A stretch of DNA of 64,000 nt from Methylobacterium sp. J-076 (GCF_022829405.1 NZ_JAKSXW010000115.1:62001-126000), one strand, 5' to 3'; positions 1-12,251 are shown, counted from the stretch's first letter. Notes: a model not told the origin generated them from the letters alone. Translations and numbers: made by a program.

Positions 1-1635
1 GACGGCTCCGGGCGTCTCGCGGAGGCGGTGGCCGCCTACGAGCGGATCGAGGATCTGCTCGGCAAGCTCATGTCCTATGCCGGCCTCGTCTATTCCGGCG
101 ACACCACCGACGAGACCCGCGCCAAGTTCTACGGCGACACCCGCGAGCGCCTGACCAACGCCTCCGGCGACCTGCTCTTCTTCGGCCTCGAACTGAACCG
201 CCTCGACGATGCGGTGATGGATGCGGCCAAGGCGCGCGCGCCCCTCTCCCGCTACGCCCCCTGGATCGACGACCTCCGCCGGGAGAAGCCGTTCCAGCTG
301 GAGGACCGGATCGAGAAGCTGTTCCTCGAGAAATCGGTGACCGCCAACGCGGCCTGGGACCGGCTGTTCGATGAGACCATCGCCAGCCTGCGCTTCACCG
401 TGCAGGGCGAGCGCCTGTCCCTCGAGCCGACGCTCAACCGGCTGCAGGACCCGGACGGCGCCGTCCGCAAGGAAGCCGCCGGGGCGATCAGCGAGGTGCT
501 GCGCACCAACCTGCGCACCTTCACGCTGATCACCAACACCCTCGCCAAGGACAAGGAGATCTCGGACCGCTGGCGCGGCTTCCGGGACGTCGCTGACGCG
601 CGGCACCTGTCCAACCGGGTCGAGCCCGAGGTGGTGGCGGCCCTGGTCGATGCCGTGCAGGCGGCCTACCCGCGCCTGTCGCACCGCTACTACAAGCTGA
701 AGGCCCGATGGTTCGGGCAGGAGACGCTGCCCTATTGGGACCGGAACGCGCCGCTTCCGACCGTCGACCAGCGCACGATTCCCTGGACCGAGGCGCGGGA
801 TACGGTGCTGACCGCCTACGAGGCGTTCTCCCCCGACATGGCGGGAATCGCGAAGCGGTTCTTCGACCGCAACTGGATCGACGCGCCGACCCGCCCGGGC
901 AAGGCGCCCGGCGCCTTCGCGCACCCGACCGTGCCCTCGGTGCACCCCTACGTGCTGGTGAACTACCAGGGCAAGCCGCGGGACGTGATGACCCTCGCCC
1001 ACGAGCTCGGGCACGGGGTGCACCAGGTGCTGGCCGGGCCGAACGGCGCGCTGATGGCGCCGACCCCGCTGACGCTGGCCGAGACGGCCAGCGTGTTCGG
1101 CGAGATGCTGACCTTCCGCAAGCTGCTCGCCGCCACGCAGAACACGACCCAGCGCCGGGCGATGCTCGCGGCCAAGGTCGAGGACATGATCAACACGGTG
1201 GTGCGCCAGATCGCGTTCTACCTGTTCGAGCGGAAGGTCCACCTCGCCCGCGCCAAGGGCGAATTGACCACCGAGCAGATCAACGCCCTGTGGCTCTCGG
1301 TGCAGGCCGAATCCCTCGGGCCGGCGATCACCCTGGATGCGGGGTACGAGCCCTTCTGGGCCTACATCCCGCACTTCATCCACTCGCCCTTCTACGTCTA
1401 CGCCTACGCATTCGGCGACTGCCTCGTGAACTCGCTCTACGGGGTCTACCAGAAGGCCGAGGACGGCTTCGCGGAGCGCTACATGGCGCTCCTCGCCGCC
1501 GGCGGGGCGAAGCCCTACGGCGAACTCCTGGCCCCGTTCGGCCTCGACGCCCGCGACCCCGGCTTCTGGCAGGTCGGCCTCGGGATGATCGAAGGGATGA
1601 TCGCCGAGCTGGAGGCGATGGAAGGCACGGCCTGA
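1..1635 (+). CDS. pepF: M3 family oligoendopeptidase (PepF/oligopeptidase F type), 5' end missing
   Basis: Zinc metallopeptidase that cleaves short peptides in the cytoplasm. The frame is open from the first base of the window, so the true start lies upstream; an internal GTG at 28 is not a convincing start. The zinc motif HELGH is at about residue 334 of the visible part (bases 1000-1014), followed about 25 residues later by the glutamate-containing stretch LAETASVFGEM expected in M3 peptidases. An N-terminal oligopeptidase F-like helical region precedes it. The C-terminal part is intact and ends with TGA at 1633. A GC-rich hairpin follows at once. Family assignment is firm; the exact substrate is not known. 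Confidence 0.93.
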   Translation, partial: DGSGRLAEAVAAYERIEDLLGKLMSYAGLVYSGDTTDETRAKFYGDTRERLTNASGDLLFFGLELNRLDDAVMDAAKARAPLSRYAPWIDDLRREKPFQLEDRIEKLFLEKSVTANAAWDRLFDETIASLRFTVQGERLSLEPTLNRLQDPDGAVRKEAAGAISEVLRTNLRTFTLITNTLAKDKEISDRWRGFRDVADARHLSNRVEPEVVAALVDAVQAAYPRLSHRYYKLKARWFGQETLPYWDRNAPLPTVDQRTIPWTEARDTVLTAYEAFSPDMAGIAKRFFDRNWIDAPTRPGKAPGAFAHPTVPSVHPYVLVNYQGKPRDVMTLAHELGHGVHQVLAGPNGALMAPTPLTLAETASVFGEMLTFRKLLAATQNTTQRRAMLAAKVEDMINTVVRQIAFYLFERKVHLARAKGELTTEQINALWLSVQAESLGPAITLDAGYEPFWAYIPHFIHSPFYVYAYAFGDCLVNSLYGVYQKAEDGFAERYMALLAAGGAKPYGELLAPFGLDARDPGFWQVGLGMIEGMIAELEAMEGTA

Positions 1636-1645
1636 GGGCCGGACG

Positions 1646-1672
1646 GGGGGTGGCGCAGGGCGCGCCACCCCC
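1646..1672 (+). terminator. Hairpin after pepF
   Basis: Perfect 11-bp stem (1646-1656 with 1662-1672) with a 5-nt loop starts ten bases after the pepF stop. There is no T-run, so it is a probable intrinsic terminator or 3'-end stabiliser rather than a classical one. Confidence 0.55.
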
Positions 1673-2105
1673 TTCACCGACGCGCCACCGTGGCGTGGCC
1701 GGGAGCGACCCCTACCGCTCCGGCTCGAAAGGGATCCCCGGCGCGCGTGAGGCGGCCAAGGGAATGGCGGCCGCGCCGCGTCCCGATGGGGGCGGGCCGA
1801 GGGCGAGCCTTGCCAGCGAGGGGACGAGGGCCGCCACCGGCCCGCGGACGACCGGCCCCGGCATCCGCAACCGGCTCCGTCCGGTCCGGAAGCCCCGCCG
1901 CGGCGGAGCCGGACCGCCGTCAGGTCCCCGTCAGCTCAGTATTGTAGTCACCTAAGCAACGCCGCGTTCCAGAACGCGAACCGCTGTCCCACCGGACAAG
2001 CGGGACAGCAAAGCCCTGATCGGCAGGCGGCTGCCCGACACGGAAGACGTCGCCCGAAGCAGGCCGGTGCCATCGCCCTCTTCCACCCCGGGAACAGGAA
2101 GCATC
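1673..2105. other. Intergenic region upstream of the NolX/HrpF-like gene
   Basis: About 430 bases with no convincing gene. Base composition moves from very GC-rich near pepF to more balanced after about 1935. I see no clear promoter, hrp-box or PIP-box-like pair. AGGAAG at about 2096-2101 supplies the ribosome binding site for the ATG at 2106. Confidence 0.5.
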
Positions 2106-4889
2106 ATGTCTCTGACCGTGACCAACCAGTCCCCCTCGTTGTCCCCGGGCGCGTCGCAGCAGCCGGAGGTCACGGCCTGGAACGCCTCGCTCGCGAAGGA
2201 GGAGAAATCGTCTTCCTCCGGCACCGGCGACGCGAGCGGCACCGCCGCGAAAGAGACCGTCAATTCCGCCGAAATGCACCAGACATACGGCATCCCGCCC
2301 TACGACGGCGAAGGGCTGATGGATCTGAAGGTGGATGGCGACAAGACCGTCGCGACTCAGGCGTCGGAAGATTTCGTCCAGGGCATGCGTGACGATCTCA
2401 AGAGCGGCAAGATCGACGCAAAGTCGGACGAGGCCAAGCTCCTGAAATTGATCGACGCGCAGGGGGCGATGGAGAACGGATATGACCTCTACGGTTATAT
2501 CGAGAACAGGGAATCTGGCGGCAAAACCTATCGCTTGAGCCAGGACTATCCTACTCATCTCGAACCGAACGACGTCAAGGACATCATCGATAAGGATAAG
2601 ATCGCGACGCAGTTCAACGAGTTGATGGGCAAGCAGAGCATCAGCACGCGCTACGACGACGCCATGAAGCGCGCGATCGAGTCCGCACCGAGAGACCAAG
2701 TGGAAGCGCTCAAGGCCAAGACCATCGGCACGTTGTTCGACGGCGATAAACCGAACACGAAGTTCGAGTACTACGCGATCGCAGTCGAAAAGAAAGCGAG
2801 CGCGATCGAAGACGAGGCCGCCAAGGACAAGCTCGAAAGAGAACTCAGTAACTACTTCGAAACGCTCAAATATTTCGAACCGGACAAATACGCCACTCGC
2901 AAGCAAACTTTCGATCAGAACATGATGTCCGCAGATCTCGATAGGTATGTCGGCCACATTGAAACTGTTGATCCGGAAAATATTGCGATCGGCCTCCGAA
3001 CGACGATCGATGTGATTCAATCGAGCGTCAACGGCGTTCTTCAAACCGCAGACAAAGGAAGCAAGATTTATACGGAGGCTATGGACTATAACAATGCCTC
3101 GAAAAGTTTTCAGGATCTCGCAAAAACGCTTAAGCCAGACGAAATGGCCAAGCTTGGCATAGCCGCCGATGCCATCGCGGAGGCTATTGACCAAAAAAAT
3201 ATTCCTGCCGATCAGGCTTATGCCAAATATAACGAGGCCGCTAACCAAATATTTGCTGATCAGCTTAAATATTCTCCGAATAATGTTAAAGAGGCTTATC
3301 GATCATTCCTCGACGTCAGCGTGAAAGCCGGCACTTTCGGTGCGCTCTCTGGAGTTATGAGTCTTGTTAGCGGCGGCTCGCAATTGTCCCATGGCAAATG
3401 GGGGACCATGACAAGCGACGAGCGCGTTGCAGCCGTGCGCGACCTCGTGGGTGGGTTAAGCTTCGCAAGCGACTTCGCGAAATTCGGCGAGACGACTATT
3501 TCAATTCTTAAAAAAGGATCCGACGCGTCTTCCTCGGCTGCTTCATGGTTGGGACTGTTCGACAACAATTTTCCCGATATTTGGAAAAACAGCCCCAATG
3601 CGGGAAGCGAATTTGCTCGGGCACTCAATCAGAAAGTTACCGAAACTGTAAACACTGCATCAGAGAGACTCCAGAAAAAGGCAACAGAACTGGACTTGAC
3701 CGGTCTCAATGAATCCGAATTGAGCGACGCTGAAAGGCAAGAAATTAGAAATGCAGCGTCGAAGGTCGGTACAATGATGGGCGCTCCTGTCGGTTCGATC
3801 GCGGAGAAAGCCGGGCGCACGTTCTTCCGTTTCATGGTCGGCGCAGGCCTCGATATAACCGGCGGCGTGATGGATCTCGTTACGGGTATCCGCGCAATCA
3901 AGAAAGCTGACAATGCCCTCCAGCGGGCGGGTGCAGGAGTTCAGGTGGCCGGCGGTTTGACGACTATCGGTCTCGGCCTGTCCTCCACAATCAAAATGCT
4001 CGCTCCCCGCGGAAGTGTTCTGGCCACGCGACTGGCGGTTCCGGCAGCAACTCGGGTCTTCAATGGGTTTATCTTGGGAACCCAAGTTGTCGGTCCGATG
4101 TTCGGCGCCGCGACTGCAATTTTCGGAATGGTGGGTGTACTGATCACTGAATTGATCAACCACGGCAAAAAACAGAAGTTGACGGATTCACAGGGGGAAT
4201 TCTTCAAATCTCTCGCCGACCAGGGGGTCGCCCGAAACGATTGGGGCGACAAGCTCGAGTATGCCCGGTACGCCACCTACATGTATGGCGGCCGCGACAC
4301 ACCGAAAAACACTTCAATCTACGAATTTCAGAAAGCCGAGTGGGAGCATTTTCGGGACACACCCTCGAAACAGGGCAGCTCGATCAATCGAATCGCGCCT
4401 GAACTTCATAAAGACTCGGATTTCGGCACGCTCAATCTTTACGAGAAATTCCTTACAGGCGAAACAGCAAGAGAATCCGCCAAAGACGTCGAAACCCACA
4501 CAGCCGATTGGCGCCCGTGGATTGACACTGATTTGAACATCAATTCCCTTCCGCATTCGGTCGATGAAATGCGATTAAACAACGTGACACGCGTCTACGA
4601 CAAGGCATTCTACACAGCAAACAAGATCGCTATCGACACGATGGCCCATAAGTTCAATGATTGGGCCGGGCAAGACCACCTCCTGAGCAAGTCGGAGCTG
4701 GATGATATCGCTGCCGATGCGAACAGGGACGATACCGAACGCCAAGCAGCGAACTTCCTGCTCGAGAAAACCGATTTCCGCAACGCCCTCGACACGATTC
4801 AGCCCTCCGGGGCCAAAGGCGATTCGAAGATCAGTGAGAAAGACCTCAACCTCTGGCTCGCGCGGGTCGCGGACGGCACGAAGGCGTGA
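2106..4889 (+). CDS. NolX/HrpF/HrpK-like type III translocator or effector-type protein
   Basis: Predicted 927-residue protein. I chose ATG 2106 because AGGAAG lies just upstream; an in-frame ATG at 2067 has no such site. The first ~80 residues are Ser/Thr-rich and polar like a type III secretion leader. Three hydrophobic, glycine-rich stretches (about residues 573-595, 610-625 and 666-685) could insert in membranes. The C-terminus has two EF-hand-like repeats, FNDWAGQDHLLSKSEL (about 850) and GDSKISEKDLNLWL (about 906), the pattern I know from NolX (Rhizobium) and HrpF/HrpK (plant pathogens). Those proteins form the translocon of type III secretion or are secreted by it. No secretion, chaperone or regulator gene is near. 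Its codons are clearly more A/T-rich than its neighbours, which suggests horizontal acquisition. The function is inferred; it could be an effector or another exported toxin-like protein. Confidence 0.6.
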   Translation: MSLTVTNQSPSLSPGASQQPEVTAWNASLAKEEKSSSSGTGDASGTAAKETVNSAEMHQTYGIPPYDGEGLMDLKVDGDKTVATQASEDFVQGMRDDLKSGKIDAKSDEAKLLKLIDAQGAMENGYDLYGYIENRESGGKTYRLSQDYPTHLEPNDVKDIIDKDKIATQFNELMGKQSISTRYDDAMKRAIESAPRDQVEALKAKTIGTLFDGDKPNTKFEYYAIAVEKKASAIEDEAAKDKLERELSNYFETLKYFEPDKYATRKQTFDQNMMSADLDRYVGHIETVDPENIAIGLRTTIDVIQSSVNGVLQTADKGSKIYTEAMDYNNASKSFQDLAKTLKPDEMAKLGIAADAIAEAIDQKNIPADQAYAKYNEAANQIFADQLKYSPNNVKEAYRSFLDVSVKAGTFGALSGVMSLVSGGSQLSHGKWGTMTSDERVAAVRDLVGGLSFASDFAKFGETTISILKKGSDASSSAASWLGLFDNNFPDIWKNSPNAGSEFARALNQKVTETVNTASERLQKKATELDLTGLNESELSDAERQEIRNAASKVGTMMGAPVGSIAEKAGRTFFRFMVGAGLDITGGVMDLVTGIRAIKKADNALQRAGAGVQVAGGLTTIGLGLSSTIKMLAPRGSVLATRLAVPAATRVFNGFILGTQVVGPMFGAATAIFGMVGVLITELINHGKKQKLTDSQGEFFKSLADQGVARNDWGDKLEYARYATYMYGGRDTPKNTSIYEFQKAEWEHFRDTPSKQGSSINRIAPELHKDSDFGTLNLYEKFLTGETARESAKDVETHTADWRPWIDTDLNINSLPHSVDEMRLNNVTRVYDKAFYTANKIAIDTMAHKFNDWAGQDHLLSKSELDDIAADANRDDTERQAANFLLEKTDFRNALDTIQPSGAKGDSKISEKDLNLWLARVADGTKA

Positions 4890-4992
4890 CGTCCAGCAGG
4901 AGCGGCGGCGTGTCAGCGCGACACGCGCCCGAGGGGCGACGGTCCGATCACGAGGCTGGCCCCATGGGCGTCAGGCTGGCCCTATTGAGGCG

Positions 4993-5022
4993 CGACGGGA
5001 GGGAAGCGAGGGCCTCCCGTCG
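4993..5022 (+). terminator. Hairpin downstream of the NolX/HrpF-like gene
   Basis: A 10-bp perfect stem (4993-5002 with 5013-5022) with a 10-nt loop, about 100 bases after the stop codon. Possible terminator; it has no T-run. Confidence 0.4.
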
Positions 5023-5150
5023 ATGGCCTCCACGGCTGGCGGGAGAGGTCTGAAAGAAGGAGTGGGCCATCGGCATCCGAAGCCGGCTCTTCGAGCGCCG
5101 CGACACCGACGCGGGCGTTTACTGGACAAGCTCGATCGTAAACCTCGACG

Positions 5151-5193
5151 CGCTCCCCTCCCTCTTGTGGAGGGGTGGGGGTGGCACAAGAGG
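5151..5193. repeat. Nested GC-rich intergenic palindrome
   Basis: Contains CCCCTCC..GGAGGGG (5155-5175) and an outer pair CCTCTTGTG (5161-5169) with its near complement CACAAGAGG (5185-5193). It shares the block CGCTCCCCTC with the larger palindrome at 31521. The rest of the 4890-5291 gap holds no supported gene. Confidence 0.45.
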
Positions 5194-5291
5194 CACCGCC
5201 CCGCCATCGCCGGCACACCAATTCCCTCCCCAGGGGAAAGGGCCCGTAGGGAGACGCGAGACCAGCCGATCCAGGGTTCGCGGAAAACGAT

Positions 5292-5546
5292 TTAGCGCAG
5301 GGGCTTTGCCAGATTGACCGCCAACGCCGCGGCGAGGGTCAGGACGTAGCCGTCGTCGTGCGTATCGGCGATGCGCTCAGCCTCGCCGCCACTGTTGGAG
5401 GCGACGGAGAGCATCAGCATCAGGCCGGTGACGGTGGCGCCCAAGCCCGCGCTCAGGGCGAGATACGCCCGGACGGCAGCGCGGGGGACGAGCGGCTCCG
5501 CAGCGCAATCGCCGAGGGCCAGCGGGGACGGGCTGCGGTCGCTCAT
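5292..5546 (-). CDS. Small hypothetical membrane protein
   Basis: Predicted 84 residues from the ATG at 5546 (MSDRSPSP...). One clear hydrophobic helix (about residues 27-46, LALSAGLGATVTGLMLMLSV) and a second weaker one near the C-terminus. I do not recognise the family. Longer in-frame starts at 5573 and 5660 (TTG) exist; none has a good ribosome binding site. It lies between a putatively acquired gene and ppdK. It may not be a real gene. Confidence 0.35.
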   Translation of the reverse strand: MSDRSPSPLALGDCAAEPLVPRAAVRAYLALSAGLGATVTGLMLMLSVASNSGGEAERIADTHDDGYVLTLAAALAVNLAKPLR

Positions 5547-5734
5547 GGGGGCTACGTTCACCCGCGACGCCATCGGCCGGACGATCCGGCCACGCTCTTG
5601 CGGAGGCGATTGTCCGCTAGCATGCAACGTGCCGACACGGCAAAGGTTCAAACGCCGCAATCGGAAGTTGTCCGATTTTTTTTAAGCGGCAGCATTGCGC
5701 AGATCTTTCCGCGCGCTGCCTAGACCCGGCCGAA

Positions 5735-5763
5735 GGCCCCTCCCCCCGTGGGGGGAAGGGGCC
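5735..5763 (-). terminator. Hairpin downstream of ppdK
   Basis: Near-perfect palindrome: GGCCCCT then a C-run pairs with a G-run then AAGGGGCC, with a GT loop tip. It lies about 40 bases past the ppdK stop on the minus strand and is of the same CCCCTCCCC type as other palindromes in the window. Confidence 0.5.
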
Positions 5764-5804
5764 GCGCCGGTCAGTCGGCGGGATGGCTCTCGGCTCTAGC
5801 CGGC

Positions 5805-8492
<2,688 letters not shown>

Positions 8493-8883
8493 CTCGATCC
8501 CATTCGTCGCGTGCAGCTAGGTCTTGCGACCCCATCCCGGCGGGGTGAACCATCCTGTACCGCAACGCAAGATGAACGATCGGCACGGGAGCCCCCCGTT
8601 CACTGACGATCCCCGGCGGATGCATTCTTTTCGCGGCCGGCGACGGCCCGACGGGGGGATCCCGGGGCGGCCTCGCCCCCGGCGGGACCCATGGGCGGGT
8701 CACCCGTCCCGGCGCGGAGGCGGCGTGAAATTCGGCCAGAAGACAGTCTTGAGCCCCGCCCGTGGCCGGGACGGCGAATCGATGTCGCGGGAAAGACTGT
8801 TCATCGGCCCGGCCGCGCCCCCTCCCATCGTCCGGGAGCGGCCGCGGCGAAGGCGGCCCGGGGTCGCGGGTGGCAGGGGCCGG
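8493..8883. other. Intergenic region between ppdK and the DUF3096 gene
   Basis: About 390 GC-rich bases without a supported gene. Short open frames here have no ribosome binding site or recognisable product. It must contain the ppdK promoter, but I cannot point to clear -35/-10 elements. Confidence 0.5.
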
Positions 8884-9036
8884 CTAGGACAGGCCGCGGA
8901 ACAGGCCGAGGCCGATGACGCCGACGGCGATCAGGTAGACCGCGACGATGTAGTTGAGCAGGCGCGGCATCACGAGGATCAGGATGCCGGCGATGATCGC
9001 GATGATCGGTTGCAGGTGCGAGATCGTGATCGTCAT
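8884..9036 (-). CDS. DUF3096-type membrane microprotein
   Basis: Fifty residues, nearly all in two hydrophobic segments (HLQPIIAIIAGILILVMPRL and NYIVAVYLIAVGVIGLGLF), matching my memory of the DUF3096 family of short inner-membrane proteins. Function is unknown. ATG 9036 is preceded by GGGGGAC at a good distance; longer frames upstream are not needed. It lies downstream of the puf operon on the same strand, behind a strong hairpin, so it is probably transcribed separately. Confidence 0.75.
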   Translation of the reverse strand: MTITISHLQPIIAIIAGILILVMPRLLNYIVAVYLIAVGVIGLGLFRGLS

Positions 9037-9072
9037 GGTGCGTCCCCCGGCCAAGCTCGGCCGTGACACGAA

Positions 9073-9124
9073 GACGTGCGGGGCGCGGGAACGGTTCCTG
9101 GATCCGTCCCGCGCCCCGCACGTC
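9073..9124 (-). terminator. Strong hairpin at the end of the puf operon
   Basis: A perfect 18-bp stem (9073-9090 with 9107-9124) and a 16-nt loop, about 30 bases beyond the pufC stop. It probably ends or stabilises the puf transcript. No T-run is present on either strand. Confidence 0.65.
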
Positions 9125-9154
9125 CCCCCTCGCGGACGAGGGGGGAGCGTCGTC

Positions 9155-10264
9155 CTACATCGGCGGCTTGGGCGTCGGCGTGGTGGTCCCCGGGATCGGG
9201 TCCTTGGCTTCACCCACCGGCAGGCTCACCTGGGTCGTGGGGTGGGCGAGCTCGGGATAGGGTTCGATCACCTTGGCGCCGTTGAGGGGCTTGTTGGCAC
9301 CGTTGTGGCAGGTGGCGCAGCTGATCTTGGCCACGTCCCCCGTCGGCCCGAGGCGCGCCTCCGGGAAGGTCGTGGTGAGCGGGCGCATGTAGTCCTGGTT
9401 CAGGTCCCGGACCATCTGGACGCCGTACCACGCGTGGACCCGGTTCGGCGTGCTGGTGTCCCACTGCGCCACCGAGCGGGTGTTGTGGCAGAAGGTGCAG
9501 TTCACCCCCAGCGCCTGGGACATCGTGATCATGATCGCGAAGGTCCGCTCGGCGTCCTGGATCGGCTTGCTCTTGGCTTCCGGCAGGGCGGTGGTGGCGT
9601 TCACCCGCACGTAGGATTGCGGGGTGTCCTTGCGGGAATAGTAGTCGTCGAAGATCCCGTAGGGCAGCGAGGTCAAGCCGACATTGGCCGAGGCGAGGTT
9701 CTGGCCGTTGTTGCGGGGGATGAACTTGCCCGCGCTCGGCGGCGGCGTGTCGAACCAGACGTTGGCCGGCACCGGATTGCCCCGGTGGCAGGTGTAGCAG
9801 GTCACGCCCGCCTCGTGGACGTGGTTCTCCTTCCAGCTCGAGTTGATGTGCTGGGTCATCTGGAACATGCGGCGGGCGACGCGCTTCTGGTAGAGCTCGT
9901 CGGACGCCATGTTCTCCGTGCTGTGGCAGTAGGTGCAGCCCTGCTGCGGCGCCACCCATTCGGTGATCGACACCATCACCCGGTTGAACTGCTCGGCCGA
10001 GAGGTCGCCCAGCACCTGGACGTTCTCGTAGACGGCCGAGGCCTTGTCGCCGGAGGCGTCGGCGGGGTCGGCCGGCGCCGGCGCGCGGTTCGCGGCGGCG
10101 AGTTCCTCGTTGCCGGCCCTGGTCCGGATGAGGTCCATGCCGGTGCCGCGGAAGCCCGTCTGCTTGTTGGCCATCGGGGGGTGGGTCCAGCCCGCCCCGC
10201 CGAACATCGCGATGGTGAGGAAGAGAGCGAGGGCGGCCCCCGCCACGGAGAGAACGATCTTCAT
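9155..10264 (-). CDS. pufC: Photosynthetic reaction centre cytochrome c subunit (tetraheme PufC)
   Basis: Periplasmic tetraheme cytochrome that re-reduces the photo-oxidised special pair. 369 residues. Four heme motifs are visible in order: CTYCH, CYTCH, CTFCH and CATCH. The N-terminus is a hydrophobic anchor, VLSVAGAALALFLTIAMFGG; I do not see a lipobox cysteine, so it is probably membrane-anchored by this helix. ATG 10264 follows AGGAGGACGCT, and the gene begins 10 bases after the pufM stop. Last gene of the superoperon. The C-terminal tail is Pro/Thr-rich. Confidence 0.96.
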   Translation of the reverse strand: MKIVLSVAGAALALFLTIAMFGGAGWTHPPMANKQTGFRGTGMDLIRTRAGNEELAAANRAPAPADPADASGDKASAVYENVQVLGDLSAEQFNRVMVSITEWVAPQQGCTYCHSTENMASDELYQKRVARRMFQMTQHINSSWKENHVHEAGVTCYTCHRGNPVPANVWFDTPPPSAGKFIPRNNGQNLASANVGLTSLPYGIFDDYYSRKDTPQSYVRVNATTALPEAKSKPIQDAERTFAIMITMSQALGVNCTFCHNTRSVAQWDTSTPNRVHAWYGVQMVRDLNQDYMRPLTTTFPEARLGPTGDVAKISCATCHNGANKPLNGAKVIEPYPELAHPTTQVSLPVGEAKDPIPGTTTPTPKPPM

Positions 10265-10274
10265 AGCGTCCTCC

Positions 10275-11255
10275 TCAAGGCCTGACGACGGGGCTGAGAT
10301 GGGCCGGATCGACGATCGGCCCATAGACCTGCGGGTAGGACGGCGCGACGCCGTGCTTGACCGCCCAGAGGTACCAGTTGTCCACCACCGTGCCGGTGAG
10401 GAGGATGCCGATGCCGCCGGTCAGGGTGGTGAGCACCGCGAACCACCACGCCCAGCGGTGGATCGATTCCATCGTGGCGTTGAAGCCCATGGTCCAGCGC
10501 CAGAACAGGGCGGCGCGCTCGGTGGCCGAGCCGCGATCCACGATCTGGTCGATCTCGCGGTCCGCCCCGTAGCGGGAGCAGGCGAGGATCGTCCCGCCAT
10601 GCATCGCGAACAGCAGCACCGACCCGTAGAGGAAGGTGATCGAGAGCATGTGGAACGGGTTGTAGAACAGGTTGCCGTAGCGCAGCGAGAAGGCCGCCGT
10701 CCAATCGAGGTGGGGGAAGATGCCGAACGGCACCGCCTCCGACCACGAGCCCATCATGATCGGCCGGATGAAGCCGAGCACGAGGTACAGCCAGATCGCG
10801 CTGGCGAAGGCCCACGGCACGTGGCTGCCGAGGCCGAGGGCCCGGGCGCGCCGGTAGAGGTGGACCCACCACAGCAGGATCGAGGCGGTGAGGAAGAAGC
10901 CGGCGATCAGCCACCAGCCGCCCTCGGCCAGCGGCGGCAGGATCCGCAGGCCGTATTTCGGCAGCGGTGGCTCCAGGGCGAGCCAGGGCAATTGCCGCAC
11001 GAACTGCACCGGGCTCCAGTTCACCGACGCCCACATGTTGAGGCCGATGATCTCGAACGCGATCAGCCCGCAGGTGATCGAGAGGGCGGCGATGTAGCCG
11101 ATGTAGATCGGCCCGACCTGGCTGTTGCCGAGGAGGCCGAACAGGTAGCTGTTGAAGGGCTTGCCGACGCGGTCGTTGGCCGCGACGGGGATGCCCATCT
11201 CCGGCTCCAGGGGCCGGACCTGAACCTGGGTGAAGAAATTCTGGTAGTAGGCCAT
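10275..11255 (-). CDS. pufM: Photosynthetic reaction centre M subunit
   Basis: Core membrane subunit of the type II reaction centre; binds bacteriochlorophyll, bacteriopheophytin, quinone and the non-haem iron with PufL. 326 residues with five transmembrane helices. Diagnostic segments include [26 protein letters not shown] and [10 protein letters not shown], which carry the chlorophyll and iron His ligands. The start [13 protein letters not shown] is typical, and GGGGGATCGGACG lies in front of the ATG. The unusual point is a 147-bp gap to pufL that contains a repeat; pufL and pufM are normally nearly adjacent. Confidence 0.98.
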   Translation of the reverse strand: MAYYQNFFTQVQVRPLEPEMGIPVAANDRVGKPFNSYLFGLLGNSQVGPIYIGYIAALSITCGLIAFEIIGLNMWASVNWSPVQFVRQLPWLALEPPLPKYGLRILPPLAEGGWWLIAGFFLTASILLWWVHLYRRARALGLGSHVPWAFASAIWLYLVLGFIRPIMMGSWSEAVPFGIFPHLDWTAAFSLRYGNLFYNPFHMLSITFLYGSVLLFAMHGGTILACSRYGADREIDQIVDRGSATERAALFWRWTMGFNATMESIHRWAWWFAVLTTLTGGIGILLTGTVVDNWYLWAVKHGVAPSYPQVYGPIVDPAHLSPVVRP

Positions 11256-11341
11256 CGTCCGATCCCCCCGAAGCCGGTCGGCTGATCCGACCCCGCTCGC
11301 AGCGTCCGCGACATGCCCCGCGCGGACTGCGGGATTTCAGA

Positions 11342-11385
11342 GCATTTTCCGCCGAAGTGGATGCCGGTTCGGCGCGGGAAAATGC
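11342..11385. repeat. Palindromic repeat element between pufL and pufM
   Basis: GCATTTTCC...CCGAA on the left pairs with TTCGGCGCGGGAAAATGC on the right (three bases missing in the left arm), around GTGGATGCCGG. This is the form of a dispersed GCATTTTCC-GAAGTGGAT-CCGGTTC-GAAAATGC repeat that I recall from Rhizobiales and Methylobacterium intergenic regions. It occupies the middle of the pufL-pufM gap and would form a hairpin in the puf mRNA. Confidence 0.7.
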
Positions 11386-11402
11386 GATACGCGCAGCGTT
11401 CC

Positions 11403-12227
11403 TCAGCGCCACACGGGCAGGTTGAGCCACCAGCCCCACCACTCGGGCCAGCCCTGGGTCCAGAACGGCCCGCTGATCACGATGCAGACGGCGCTCCAGA
11501 ACCCGGCGGCCAGGGCGAGGTACCAGCCGAGCCGGTGAACCCCGAGGGTGCCGATGGAGTAGCCGATCGTGTCGCGGAAGAAGGTGTCCTCGTGCTCGGG
11601 GGTCTTCACCGTCTCGCCCTTCTTCGGGTTGGTGGCCGAGAGGATCAGGCCGCCATGCATCGCCAGGGCGAGGGTGGTGGTGAAGAAGAACGTCACCGCG
11701 AGCATGTGCGCGGGGTTATAGTGGAAGTGGAGATACTGGTATCCCGTGTTCGACACCCAATCGAGGTGCGAGAGGATGCCGTAGGGAAAGCCGTAGCCCC
11801 AGGCGCCCATCAGGAACGGCCGTATCACCTCGAGGGTGAAGTAGGCGAAGATCGCCATGCCGAAGGCGATCGGCACGTGATAGCCGATGCCCAGCTTGCG
11901 GCAGATCTCCACCTCCCGCAGCGCCCAGGACACGAAGGAGCCGAGGGCGCACATGGTGATGATCTGCCAGAGCCCGCCCTCCTTGAGGGGCGCGAGCTTG
12001 AGGCCGTAGCTGATGTCCGGCGGGGCGATGTTGATCTGCCAGATATTCCACGTCGGGCCGATAGCCGCGCCGTAGATCACCAGCGCCGTGCCGAGCACGG
12101 TGAAGAAGATGCCCGTCACGCCGAAGAACCCGACGAAGTACGGACCGACCCAGAAATCGAACAGGTCACCGCCAAGCAAGGTGCCGCCGCGGACCCGGTA
12201 TTTGCGCTCGTAGCTCAGCATCGCCAT
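11403..12227 (-). CDS. pufL: Photosynthetic reaction centre L subunit
   Basis: Partner of PufM in the reaction centre core. 274 residues, five transmembrane helices, start [20 protein letters not shown] as in other PufL proteins. Ligand regions [21 protein letters not shown] and [12 protein letters not shown] are intact. GGGAGGGTCCGCC precedes ATG 12227. A GC hairpin separates it from pufA, as in other puf operons where it stabilises the upstream pufBA mRNA. Confidence 0.98.
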   Translation of the reverse strand: MAMLSYERKYRVRGGTLLGGDLFDFWVGPYFVGFFGVTGIFFTVLGTALVIYGAAIGPTWNIWQINIAPPDISYGLKLAPLKEGGLWQIITMCALGSFVSWALREVEICRKLGIGYHVPIAFGMAIFAYFTLEVIRPFLMGAWGYGFPYGILSHLDWVSNTGYQYLHFHYNPAHMLAVTFFFTTTLALAMHGGLILSATNPKKGETVKTPEHEDTFFRDTIGYSIGTLGVHRLGWYLALAAGFWSAVCIVISGPFWTQGWPEWWGWWLNLPVWR

Positions 12228-12251
12228 GGCGGACCCTCCCGTTCGGCAATC

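Noticed and set aside
708..1955. Long plus-strand frame overlapping pepF
   Set aside because: Arg/Pro/Gly-rich shadow of the peptidase gene without ribosome binding site.
1920..3248. Minus-strand frame opposite the NolX/HrpF-like gene
   Set aside because: No recognisable domain; the plus-strand frame has a start site, composition and family motifs.
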